Positions 8,230 through 15,429 of a stretch of DNA of 28,966 nt are shown here, in pieces. Every line of letters begins with the position of its first letter. The stretch's first letter is position 1. The translations under genes and the position numbers were made by a program. Location: positions 23,879 to 52,844 of the forward strand of contig MGQK01000079.1 of assembly GCA_001797815.1 (NCBI GenBank). Reading direction: 5' to 3'. This stretch comes from Deltaproteobacteria bacterium RBG_13_61_14. Lineage in GTDB: Bacteria; RBG-13-61-14. Below the pieces are notes generated by a model. That model was not told where the DNA came from. It searched no databases and saw only the letters and a program-made list of their open reading frames with translations.

Positions 8230-8362
8230 AAACTATCTCAAAACCGGCAAGGTAGGAGCGGCTCGCGAGCCGCCCCTACGCCGTGCCCTTGATTTTATCG
8301 CGGGTCAAAATTGCCATGGTGTATAATTATCCAAAACCAGAGGTTTTGAGATAGTTTCTTAG
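8225..8362. mobile_element. MITE-like element B (138 bp)
   Basis: Perfect 21-bp inverted ends at 8225-8245 (CTAAGAAACTATCTCAAAAC...) and 8342-8362. The core carries a near-perfect 28-bp palindrome at 8252-8279, of the form GTAGGAGCGG...CCGCCCCTAC, related in design to that in element A. It is non-coding. Confidence 0.75.
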
Positions 8363-8754
8363 TGCTCCAGTTCATAATTTCGATGAGGTATTTTCACTGC
8401 TCGCTCCCGCCTTGCCCCATCACGCTCCCCCTCACCCTCCCCTCTCCCCCCAGCGGGGGAGAGGATAAGGAGAGGGGGGTGGCCTTTCGGTGTCCCAGGA
8501 CTGATATGAAGATCAAGAATACGCCATGATATTTATGAAATAGCCCACTAAGTCAGAATGATTTCTTGCCGATTCGGCTGGGATTTTCTTCCCGGTCCAA
8601 GTTGACCGCTCGCGCCGGTCCCCCGTGCTCTCAACCCGCTTATTCTTCGTGACTTTGTGCCTTGGTGGTTAAGAAATCTTTTTCCCAACCGCACGATTCG
8701 GGTTTAAATGAACAGCATTGCGACCTGCCCCCCATCCCCAATCCATCCTTCACC

Positions 8755-10248
8755 CTAGCGGTTTAGCCTTCTCCAGATGCGGATCAGGATCCCCAGCGTA
8801 TAGCGCGGTCGTTGGAAGAGAAGATCAAACAGGAATCGCTTCAGGAACACCCACGGACGGCGCAGGAACGAGCGCAGGCTGTAGTAGAGGAACGCCCGGC
8901 TCACGATCCGCTCGAGTTCCCCCGCGGCAAAAATCCCTTCCCGGTAAGGGGAGCGGGAGTAAGAGAGATTTTCGAAATTGAAATCCTCCTGAAGCAACCG
9001 GCGCGACTTGGCGATTTCATACAGTTCCGTGCCGGGGAGGGGATTGGCCACAAAAAAATAGGCGAGATCCGTTTTCATCTGGTGGGCGAAGCGAATGGTC
9101 TCGCGGATTTGCTCCCGGGTTTCGCCGGGGAAGCCGCAGATGTAAAAAGCGTCGGTGCGGATCTTTTTGGTCCGGATGTAGCGGGTGATCTCCGCCGCCT
9201 GCTTGAGCTGGAGCGGCTTTTTCACGATCTGGCGCAACACTTCTTGACAGCCGCTCTCGTAGGCCAAGGTCATCTCGTAACAGCCCGCCGCCACCATTAA
9301 ATCCACTAATTCCTCGTCCAGGGTCCACAGACTCACGCCGTTCGGATAATTGAACTTGATCTGGTAGCCGCGAGCGATCATCCCGCGAAAGATGGCCTTC
9401 GCCCGCTTGCGGTCCGCGGTCATGTTGTCATCTTCGAATTGGATTTCATCAATCCCCCACCGGTTGATCATCTCGCCGATCTCGTCCAAAACATTCTCCG
9501 CCGAGCGGGTCCGATAATGGTTGCCCCAAAAGTGCGTGCTGGAGCAAAAGATACAGCGGGCCGGACAGCCCCGGGAGGTGAGCATCGGGGCGTAGTGGCG
9601 GCTGGTCGTGCTTAAGCTGTGCGACGCCCCCACCCGGGGGTAAAGCTTCATCGGCAAAAGCTCCCGGGCGGGGAAGGGGATCGAGTCCAGATTTTCAATC
9701 CATCGGGTTTTGGGAGTAATCACCGCCTGTCCGTTCTCTTTGAAGGCCAGGCCGTCTATTTCCGAGAGCGCGCGGCCCTCCTGCAAGTGCCGGATCACGG
9801 AAAGCAGGGTGATCTCTCCTTCCCCTAAGGCAATCATGTCCAGGGAAGGCTCGTGCAAGCAATCTTCAGCCAAGAAAGTAGGATACCCGCCCCCGGTGAT
9901 GGTCAAGATCCTGGGATCTATTTTTTTTACCGTCCGGCACACTTCCCGGACCACCGGAAAAACCGAGCTGAAGATGCAACTAACTCCCACGAGGTCGGGC
10001 TGGAACCGTTCCATCCGCGCCTGGATTTCCGAGAGCGGGGAACCATACCAGGTAAAAACCGGGTCCAGTTTTTTTTTGTAATCACTTTCCGCGACCGCAT
10101 CCATGATCTGAACCTCCGCTTCATTTCGGATCACGGCCGCCAGATAGGAAACCCCCAAGGGCGATGAAGCTACTTTCATTGTCTCCCGCGCCAACCGGAC
10201 CGGCGGGAACAGCAAAAAGACTCGTTCGATTTTTCTTTTTTCGGGCAT
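8755..10248 (-). CDS. Cobalamin-binding-type radical SAM protein
   Basis: A 497-residue protein with the B12-binding/radical SAM architecture of the BchE-like family. Residues of about 10-150 form the Rossmann-type cobalamin domain (VFLLFPPVRLARE, then LVGVSCIFSS and ITGGGYPTFLAED), but without the DxHxxG motif of base-off binders. The radical SAM core starts with the 4Fe-4S motif C228-x3-C232-x2-C235 (SRGCPARCIFCSS) and continues through QFEDDN, AYESGC and CGFPGET. The C-terminal 70 residues are basic and arginine-rich. Relatives catalyse methylations, ring formation or oxidations in lipid, hopanoid and tetrapyrrole pathways; no neighbour tells which. It is flanked by repeat-filled gaps on both sides and is apparently transcribed alone. 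No strong promoter was recognised. Confidence 0.88.
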   Translation of the reverse strand: MPEKRKIERVFLLFPPVRLARETMKVASSPLGVSYLAAVIRNEAEVQIMDAVAESDYKKKLDPVFTWYGSPLSEIQARMERFQPDLVGVSCIFSSVFPVVREVCRTVKKIDPRILTITGGGYPTFLAEDCLHEPSLDMIALGEGEITLLSVIRHLQEGRALSEIDGLAFKENGQAVITPKTRWIENLDSIPFPARELLPMKLYPRVGASHSLSTTSRHYAPMLTSRGCPARCIFCSSTHFWGNHYRTRSAENVLDEIGEMINRWGIDEIQFEDDNMTADRKRAKAIFRGMIARGYQIKFNYPNGVSLWTLDEELVDLMVAAGCYEMTLAYESGCQEVLRQIVKKPLQLKQAAEITRYIRTKKIRTDAFYICGFPGETREQIRETIRFAHQMKTDLAYFFVANPLPGTELYEIAKSRRLLQEDFNFENLSYSRSPYREGIFAAGELERIVSRAFLYYSLRSFLRRPWVFLKRFLFDLLFQRPRYTLGILIRIWRRLNR

Positions 10249-10959
10249 CGGGTTCGGGTCTCTTTTTCCAGTAAGGGCACAGCCGATTGATCCGGCAATG
10301 CCCGCCAGCCGAGATCAACTTTTCAGCGCTGGCGACGATGATAACACTTCAAAGGTTCATCGCGTTCAGGTGTGGATCATTTTTCTCAAAGGACGAAGAA
10401 AGCGATTCCTCTTGAGGACTTCCTGGCCTTGCGCAGATCCTGATGATAAGCGCCGAAAAAGACCGCCTCCGCCCACTAGCCGCCGGCGAGCAACGGCGCG
10501 AGTCCGAATTAAGCGAGACCCAGGTTGAGGGTTTGGAGTCAGAAATTCAGGGCGTGTTGCCCAAATTAAATTTCGATTCAGCCTCGCCTTTCCATCATCG
10601 CAAAATCGCGGGGTTACCTCGTCAGGGCGACCGGACTTCGGCGAGCTCAGTCGAGCCGCCGGTCACCCTGGCCGTGGCTGCTCGGGGCGGATTCCAAACC
10701 CGCCCTACTACTCGGGCAACCCTTTTCAGGCAACTCCATTTTAGGCTTTGAGCGTTCTCTATGTCAAGGGAAAAATTCTCCTTGCCCACCCCCATTTTTT
10801 ATCCGCACCGCATATTTTCGGCCTGCGTAGGGGCGCAATTCATTGCGCCCCTTTCCCGCAAGGGCGCGATAAATCGCGCCCCTACCCCCGGTTTCCAAAA
10901 AATGGGTGTGGGCAAGAAAAATTCTCTGACACTAAAACTTGTCCGCGGCGGAGAAGGTT
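10249..10959. other. Intergenic region with repeats and possible gene debris
   Basis: About 700 bp without a convincing gene. Between roughly 10378 and 10560 short open frames in different phases (for example PLEDFLALRRS, then AGEQRRESELSETQ) look like a decayed, frameshifted coding sequence, but I cannot name it. At 10623-10670 there is a hairpin with arms CAGGGCGACCGG / CCGGTCACCCTG (one mismatch). A MITE-like element fills 10762-10931. Confidence 0.45.
10762..10931. mobile_element. MITE-like element C (170 bp)
   Basis: The imperfect inverted ends begin TGTCA (10762-10766) and end TGACA (10927-10931). Inside them lie TTGCCCACCCCCATTTTTT on the left and its near-complement AAAAAATGGGTGTGGGCAA on the right. 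The core holds two palindromic cassettes, GGGGCGCAATTCATTGCGCCCC and GGGCGCGATAAATCGCGCCC (written here without the flanking GTAG/CTAC). It ends about 30 bp before the -35 box of the next gene. Confidence 0.6.
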
Positions 10960-10988
10960 TTGGTTTTTGCCCGATGGTCGGTTATAAT
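10960..10988 (+). promoter_or_regulatory. Sigma70-type promoter placed for a leaderless transcript
   Basis: TTGGTT (10960-10965), a 17-bp spacer and a perfect TATAAT (10983-10988). A start seven bases after the -10 box falls on the A of the ATG at 10995. No Shine-Dalgarno-like sequence lies before that ATG. Confidence 0.6.
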
Positions 10989-10994
10989 TCTTTT

Positions 10995-11774
10995 ATGAGC
11001 CGCTCCGGCATCATCACCCTGACCTCCGACTTCGGCGACCAGGACAGCTACGTGGCCGCCATCAAGGCGGTGATCCTGGGCATTTTCCCGGAGGCGCGCT
11101 TGGTGGACATCAGCCACCAGGTCCCGGCGCAGGACATCACCCATGCCGCTTATCTCTTGAAAAGCTCGGCGCTTTACTTTCCGGCCGGCACCGTGCACCT
11201 GGCCGTGGTGGACCCGGGCGTGGGATCGTCCCGGCGGGCCATCGCGCTCGAGTCGCAAGGCCATTTCTTTGTCGGGCCGGACAACGGGATCTTCACCGAC
11301 TTTCTCGGACCCGAATCCAGAACCTTCCTTCTCAACCGCCCCGAGTTCTTCCGGCCCCGGGTCTCGGCCACCTTCCACGGCCGCGACATCTTCGCCCCGG
11401 TCGCCGGCCACCTGGCCAAGGGCGCGGACCTGGAGAGCCTGGGCGAGCCGATCTTTGACCCCAAGAAGCTGCCCCGGCCGGAGCCCAAGGTCTTGCCGGA
11501 CCGGATCGTGGGCGAGGTGATTCACGTGGACCGGTTCGGGAACCTGATCACCAACATCCCCTCCGAGCTGATCCCGTCGCGCTCGACCATCCGCATCATG
11601 GGCAAAGACATCCCGGGCCTCTCTCCCCACTACCAGAGCGCTCCGGCCGGAGTGCTCCTGGCCCTGATCGGCTCGACCGGGCTCCTGGAAATTTCCCTGC
11701 CCGAAGATTCCGCGGCCCAGCGGCTCAAAGCCTGGACCGGCCAGGCGGTGGAAGTGCTTTTTACCGGGGAGTGA
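10995..11774 (+). CDS. SAM hydroxide adenosyltransferase (DUF62 / fluorinase-like family)
   Basis: A 259-residue member of the family that splits S-adenosylmethionine with water to adenosine and methionine; it is related to fluorinase and chlorinase. Seen here: ITLTSDFGDQDSYVAAIKA at the N-terminus, the conserved VVDPGVGSSRRAIAL with Asp73 and Arg80/81, VGPDNGIF, and FHGRDIFAPVAGHL with His128. Asp-Arg-His is the triad described for the water-using members. The C-terminal beta-barrel contains HVDRFGNLITNI. The open frame continues upstream to 10761, but that part is the repeat element, and a -10 box lies in it. The ATG at 10995 gives the normal family start. It is probably transcribed without a leader, from its own promoter. 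Confidence 0.92.
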   Translation: MSRSGIITLTSDFGDQDSYVAAIKAVILGIFPEARLVDISHQVPAQDITHAAYLLKSSALYFPAGTVHLAVVDPGVGSSRRAIALESQGHFFVGPDNGIFTDFLGPESRTFLLNRPEFFRPRVSATFHGRDIFAPVAGHLAKGADLESLGEPIFDPKKLPRPEPKVLPDRIVGEVIHVDRFGNLITNIPSELIPSRSTIRIMGKDIPGLSPHYQSAPAGVLLALIGSTGLLEISLPEDSAAQRLKAWTGQAVEVLFTGE

Positions 11775-11780
11775 CCTGAC

Positions 11781-11793
11781 CCGGCCAAGCCGG
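11781..11793 (+). terminator. Short hairpin after the SAM hydroxide adenosyltransferase gene
   Basis: CCGGC, a three-base loop CAA, then GCCGG, starting six bases after the stop codon. It is followed by an A/G stretch and only a short T run (TTTT at 11803-11806), so it is a weak candidate for an intrinsic terminator. Confidence 0.3.
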
Positions 11794-11807
11794 AAAGAAG
11801 GATTTTC

Positions 11808-11914
11808 AACACAGAGATCACGGAGAACACTGAGGACAAAGATTCAGAAATGAGGTCTGGTTTTTTTGAGCCTGCTTTTAATTTCTTCTCCGTGCTCTCT
11901 GTGCGCTCTGTGTT
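11808..11914. repeat. Imperfect palindromic CACAGAG-type repeat
   Basis: The left arm AACACAGAGATCACGGAGAA (11808-11827) faces a right arm containing TCTCCGTGCTCTCTGTGCG and ending CTCTGTGTT at 11914. It belongs to the same sequence family as the large array at 21910-22530. Confidence 0.6.
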
Positions 11915-11944
11915 AAACTCTTGTTCTCCTCTCTTCGCAGTAGG

Positions 11945-11972
11945 TTGCTATTTCTCCGCCAGCCAGTATAAT
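11945..11972 (+). promoter_or_regulatory. Sigma70-type promoter of parA-parB
   Basis: TTGCTA (11945-11950), a 16-bp spacer and TATAAT (11967-11972). Transcription would start near 11979, leaving a leader of about 13 nt before the ATG at 11992. It excludes the in-frame ATG at 11971, which lies in the -10 box. Confidence 0.6.
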
Positions 11973-11991
11973 GAGGCCGGGTCAAGCGCGG

Positions 11992-12765
11992 ATGGCCAAA
12001 ATCATCGCCATTGCCAATCAGAAAGGCGGCGTGGGCAAGACCACCACCGCGGTCAATCTGGCCGCGGCTTTGGCCGTGGCCGAGAAAAAGACCCTGCTCC
12101 TTGACCTCGACTCCCAGGCCAATGCCACCTCCGGGCTCCTCAGCAACGGCGCCTCGGTCGCGGCCAGCATCTACCCCGTGCTCCTGGGCGAGCTCCCCCT
12201 GGCGCAGGCCGTCATCCCCACCGAGCTGCCTTACCTCTTCCTCGCCCCCTCCACCCCCGACCTGGCCGGCGCCGAGATCGAGCTGATCGAGACCGAATCC
12301 CGCGAGCGCCGGCTCCAGCAGGCCCTCACGCCCGTGGCCAAGGACTATGCCTTCATCATCCTCGACTGCCCGCCCTCCTTGTCCCTGATCACCGTCAACG
12401 CCCTGACCGCGGCCCACCGGGTCCTGGTGCCGCTGCAATGCGAATACTATGCCCTGGAAGGACTGGGCCGGCTGCTGAAAACCGTCGCGCTGGTGCGCGA
12501 GCGGCTCAACCCCGCGCTCGCCATCGAAGGGATCCTCCTCACCATGTATGACCGCCGCAACAACCTCTCGCGCCAGGTGGAGGAAGAAGTGCTCAAGCAC
12601 TTTCCCAAGCTGGTCTTCAAGACCGTGATCCCCCGCAACGTCCGCCTGGCCGAAAGCCCCAGCTTCGGCAAACCCATCCTGCTCTACGACGCCGCCTCCA
12701 CCGGCGCCGAGAGCTACCTCCGCCTCGCCCGCGAGATCCTCGACCGGGCAGGAGCCAAACGATGA
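11992..12765 (+). CDS. parA: Chromosome-partitioning ATPase ParA (Soj)
   Basis: A 257-residue ParA/Soj ATPase. The deviant Walker A motif is IANQKGGVGKTTTAVNLAAAL near the N-terminus. Walker A' is LLLDLDSQANAT and Walker B is FIILDCPPSLSLITVNAL. Dimers bound to ATP coat the nucleoid and are released by ParB, which moves the origin region. The chosen start gives the standard MAKIIAIANQKGG opening. There is no long N-terminal extension, so it is the short chromosomal type rather than the long plasmid P1 type. It overlaps parB by four bases (ATGA), meaning translational coupling. Its promoter sits directly upstream. Confidence 0.95.
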   Translation: MAKIIAIANQKGGVGKTTTAVNLAAALAVAEKKTLLLDLDSQANATSGLLSNGASVAASIYPVLLGELPLAQAVIPTELPYLFLAPSTPDLAGAEIELIETESRERRLQQALTPVAKDYAFIILDCPPSLSLITVNALTAAHRVLVPLQCEYYALEGLGRLLKTVALVRERLNPALAIEGILLTMYDRRNNLSRQVEEEVLKHFPKLVFKTVIPRNVRLAESPSFGKPILLYDAASTGAESYLRLAREILDRAGAKR

Positions 12766-13664
12766 GCAAACGCAAGGCGCTGGGCAAGGGCCTCGACGCC
12801 CTGATCCCCGCCAGCCCCACCGGCGCCGCCGCGGCCGAGGTGCCGGTCCTGAAAAAAGGCGCGGCGCTTCCCTCCGGGCCGGTGCTCTGCCCCATCGAGG
12901 AGATCGTACCCAGCCCGCATCAGCCCCGCAAGCGCTTTGACGAGAAAGCCCTGGCCGAGCTCGCCCGGTCCATCAAGGAGAACGGGCTGCTCCAGCCGAT
13001 CCTGGTCCGGCCCCGCGAGGGCAAGGGCGCCAGGTTCGAGCTGGTGGCCGGCGAGCGCCGCTGGCGGGCGGCCCAGCGGGCCGGCTTGAAAGAAGTGCCG
13101 GTGCTGGTCAAGAAGATTGACGGCGACAAGGCGCTCGAGCTGTCGCTGATCGAGAACTTGCAGCGGGAGGACTTGAACCCGATCGAAGAAGCCGAGGGCT
13201 TTCGCTGGCTGAGCGAGGAGTTTGGCTGCACCCAGGAAGAGGTGGCGGACAAGGTGGGCAAGGACCGGTCCACCGTGGCCAATGCGCTTCGCTTGCTCAA
13301 GCTCCCGGCCCCGATCCGCAAAGACCTGGAAGAAGGGAAGCTCTCCGCCGGCCATGCCCGGGCCATCCTTTCCCTGGAATCCAATGCCGACATGAATAGG
13401 CTGCGCCAGCAGATCCTGAAACACGACCTCTCGGTGCGCCAGGCCGAAGCCCTGGCCCGGCGGATGGCCCAGACCGGCGCCAAGCCGGCTAAACCCGCCA
13501 AGGCCAAGCCCGACGTGCACGTGCGCCAGCTGGAAGAAGACCTCCAGCGCGTCCTCGGCACCAAGGTCTCCATCCACTTCCGGCCCGGCAAGCCCGGCAA
13601 GATCGAAATCGCCTACTCCTCCCTCGACGACCTCGACCGCATCATTGCCCGCCTCAAGCGCTGA
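12762..13664 (+). CDS. parB: Chromosome-partitioning CTPase ParB (Spo0J)
   Basis: A 300-residue ParB. The first residues, KRKALGKGLDALIP, are the arginine/lysine-rich ParA-stimulating peptide. The ParB/Srx CTP-binding domain carries SPHQPRKRFDEKAL, ENGLLQPILVR and GERRWRAAQRAG, then ENLQREDLNPIEEAEG. The KorB-like helix-turn-helix (CTQEEVADKVGKDRSTVANALRL) recognises parS. The C-terminal dimerisation domain ends the protein after a Lys/Ala/Pro-rich linker. It binds parS near the replication origin and slides as a CTP clamp. I saw no sequence resembling the usual parS palindrome (TGTTTCACGTGAAACA) in the window. Confidence 0.95.
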   Translation: MSKRKALGKGLDALIPASPTGAAAAEVPVLKKGAALPSGPVLCPIEEIVPSPHQPRKRFDEKALAELARSIKENGLLQPILVRPREGKGARFELVAGERRWRAAQRAGLKEVPVLVKKIDGDKALELSLIENLQREDLNPIEEAEGFRWLSEEFGCTQEEVADKVGKDRSTVANALRLLKLPAPIRKDLEEGKLSAGHARAILSLESNADMNRLRQQILKHDLSVRQAEALARRMAQTGAKPAKPAKAKPDVHVRQLEEDLQRVLGTKVSIHFRPGKPGKIEIAYSSLDDLDRIIARLKR

Positions 13665-13741
13665 CGCCAACTTCGGGATGACATATCCCGTTGATCGTGC
13701 TTGGTCAAGCTGACTATCCAAGGAGGAAACGAGCCTTACGG

Positions 13742-14155
13742 ATGAGATCAAGGGAAGAAAAGGCGCGAGTGCTGGCCCGGACGCTGATCATCGCGCTGGC
13801 TTTGGTCCTGGCCGGCGGCTGTTCCGTCTTGCACCAAGGAGCGGAGCAAGGCCGCGACCCGGAGCTGACGCTCCCGGCCGGCGCGCTCGGCTCGAGCCGG
13901 AACCCGGTGAAGTGCGACGGGCCGGCCGGCGAGCATCAATACCTAAAGCGGCTCCGCGGGCCGGACGGCCAGCCGGTCCGCTACCAGCGCCTGGGCAGCG
14001 TGGGCCAAGGCGCGTTCGGCCACGTCGTGGACCTCTACCTGGTCGAGTCGCGGGACGGCACGGTCCGCCGCGAAGTCTTCCTGGACATGTATTGCCCCGG
14101 CCACCGCGAAAATCAGCCCGTCCCCGGCTTCTTTCTCGCCGACCAGACGCTCTAA
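13742..14155 (+). CDS. Small putative lipoprotein of unknown function
   Basis: A 137-residue protein with a basic N-terminus, a hydrophobic stretch (TLIIALALVLAGG) and a lipobox-like LAGGCS, so it is probably lipidated at the cysteine and anchored in an outer or inner membrane. The mature part (PVKCDGPAGEHQYLKRL, YQRLGSVGQGAFGHVVDLY, VFLDMYCPGH and VPGFFLAD) looks like a compact conserved domain, but I cannot assign a function. The frame is open back to 13691; the ATG at 13742 is preferred because it opens into the signal peptide. The AGGAGG at 13721-13726 is 15 nt away, farther than ideal. It stands alone between parB and an acyl-CoA dehydrogenase. Confidence 0.7.
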   Translation: MRSREEKARVLARTLIIALALVLAGGCSVLHQGAEQGRDPELTLPAGALGSSRNPVKCDGPAGEHQYLKRLRGPDGQPVRYQRLGSVGQGAFGHVVDLYLVESRDGTVRREVFLDMYCPGHRENQPVPGFFLADQTL

Positions 14156-14195
14156 CCTCTTACCGAGATTGATATTCTATTCCTGACCTGGACTT

Positions 14196-14223
14196 TTGCC
14201 CCGCCGATGCACAATGCTACAAT
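14196..14223 (+). promoter_or_regulatory. Sigma70-type promoter of the acyl-CoA dehydrogenase/hydrolase/ABM unit
   Basis: TTGCCC (14196-14201), a 16-bp spacer and TACAAT (14218-14223). It leaves a leader of about 25 nt that contains GGGGAGG before the ATG at 14255, which argues for that start over an upstream in-frame ATG at 14207. Confidence 0.5.
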
Positions 14224-14254
14224 AACCCTGCCGGTTTACGGGGAGGAAGCCAGG

Positions 14255-15406
14255 ATGGACGATTGGACTGACGAACAGACCATGATGCGGGAGATGGTGC
14301 GCCGGCTGGCGCGGGAGAAGCTTCTTCCGCTCGCCGCCCGGATTGACGAGGAGGAGGTTTTTCCGGAAGTGGCCTTTCGCGCACTGGCCGGGGCCAAGCT
14401 TTTCGCTTTGGCCGTGCCGGAGCGCTACGGCGGGGCGGAGGCGGACGTGACCACGCTCTGCCTGGTGATGGAGGAATTGGCCAAGGTCTCGCCGGCCTGC
14501 GGTCTCATGGTCTTTTCCACCCAGGCGGTCTATCGGGCGCTGCGGGAATGCGCCAGCCCCGAGCAGGCGGACCGCTTTTTCCCGGACATGGGCCAGGGCG
14601 ACAAGCTCGCCTCTTTCGTGCTCACCGAGCCGGACTTCGGCTCGGACGCGGCCTCGCTCCGCACCCGGGCCGAGCGGCGGGGCGACGGCTACCTGCTCAA
14701 CGGCGCCAAGGTCTTCATCACCTCGGCCTCGGCCGCCCGCTATTTCCTGGTCTTTGCCCGCACCGGTCCGGGCGAGCGGGAGCAAGGGATCAGCGCCTTC
14801 CTGATCCTGCGCGACACGCCGGGCCTGGTGGTCGGCAAGGCGGAGGACAAGATGGGCCTGCGCGGCTCCATGACCAATCAGGTCATCCTGGAGGACGCCC
14901 GGGTCTCCGCGGCGAACCGCATCGGCCAGGAAGGCGAGGGCTGGAAGATCCTGACCGAGGTCGCCAACGTCATGCGCTTGTGGGGCGCGGCCTCCATGGC
15001 GCTCGGCATTGCCGAGGCCGCTCTTGAATGCGCCGTGGCTTATGCCCGCGAGCGAAAGCAGTTTGGCCGGCCCATTGCCGGGTTCCAGGCCCTCCGCTTC
15101 ATGCTCGCGGACATGGCGATCCTGGTCGAGGCCTCCCGCAGCCTGATCTATTCCACCGCCGGGATGATTGACCAGGGCCGCGGCAGCAAACCGGAAATCG
15201 AGTCGCGGGTCTCGATGGCGAAGTGCTTCGCCTCCGACGCGGCCATGAAAGTAACCACCGACGCGGTGCAGATCCTCGGCGGCTACGGCTACACCAGGGA
15301 TTACCCGGTCGAGCGGATGATGCGCGACGCCAAGGCGCTGCAGATCCTGGACGGCACCAACCAGATCCAGCGCATCGTCATCGCCCGCAACCTGATCCAG
15401 GACTAA
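14255..15406 (+). CDS. Acyl-CoA dehydrogenase with Asp at the usual catalytic-Glu position
   Basis: A 383-residue flavoenzyme of normal family length that would introduce a double bond next to an acyl-CoA thioester and pass electrons to ETF. Family signatures: FVLTEPDFGSDAASL, the FAD-contacting NGAKVFITSASAA, RKQFGRPIAGFQ, ILGGYGYTRDYPVERMMRDAK and the C-terminal ILDGTNQIQRIVIARNL. The residue that is the catalytic Glu in short- and medium-chain enzymes (EGTxxI) is Asp366 here, and the alternative isovaleryl-type position is Met240. This may mean altered kinetics or substrate, for instance cyclic acyl-CoAs. The start has GGGGAGG 8 nt upstream. It is followed 23 bp later by the hydrolase gene. 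Confidence 0.92.
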   Translation: MDDWTDEQTMMREMVRRLAREKLLPLAARIDEEEVFPEVAFRALAGAKLFALAVPERYGGAEADVTTLCLVMEELAKVSPACGLMVFSTQAVYRALRECASPEQADRFFPDMGQGDKLASFVLTEPDFGSDAASLRTRAERRGDGYLLNGAKVFITSASAARYFLVFARTGPGEREQGISAFLILRDTPGLVVGKAEDKMGLRGSMTNQVILEDARVSAANRIGQEGEGWKILTEVANVMRLWGAASMALGIAEAALECAVAYARERKQFGRPIAGFQALRFMLADMAILVEASRSLIYSTAGMIDQGRGSKPEIESRVSMAKCFASDAAMKVTTDAVQILGGYGYTRDYPVERMMRDAKALQILDGTNQIQRIVIARNLIQD

Positions 15407-15429
15407 CCCTGCCCCGGAGGAATGAAACG

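Larger units (their letters stand above)
7971..8754. other. Repeat-rich intergenic region without a convincing gene
   Basis: About 780 bp between the amidase promoter and the 3' end of the radical SAM gene. It contains two MITE-like elements, a CCCTCTCCC-type hairpin near 8435-8480, and two pieces of the dispersed motif that reads ACCACGAAGACACAAAGGC (near 8206) and, inverted, CTTTGTGCCTTGGTGGTTAA (8653-8672). Open frames here only translate these palindromes. I see no gene. Confidence 0.7.

Noticed and set aside
8053-8292. Small open frames with the peptide RRGTACRAPT
   Set aside because: They are translations of the GTAGGGGCACGGC palindrome in MITE-like elements, not genes.
10761-10994. 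Upstream extension of the SAM hydroxide adenosyltransferase
   Set aside because: The 78 extra codons translate a MITE-like element and the promoter; the family begins at the ATG at 10995.
11992-13664. parS sites near parAB
   Set aside because: No sequence close to TGTTTCACGTGAAACA was seen in or around the genes; ACGTGCACGTGCG inside parB is not a match.
15223-15429. Upstream extension of the nitrilase-family gene
   Set aside because: It overlaps the 3' end of the acyl-CoA dehydrogenase; the signal peptide and ribosome binding site support 15430.
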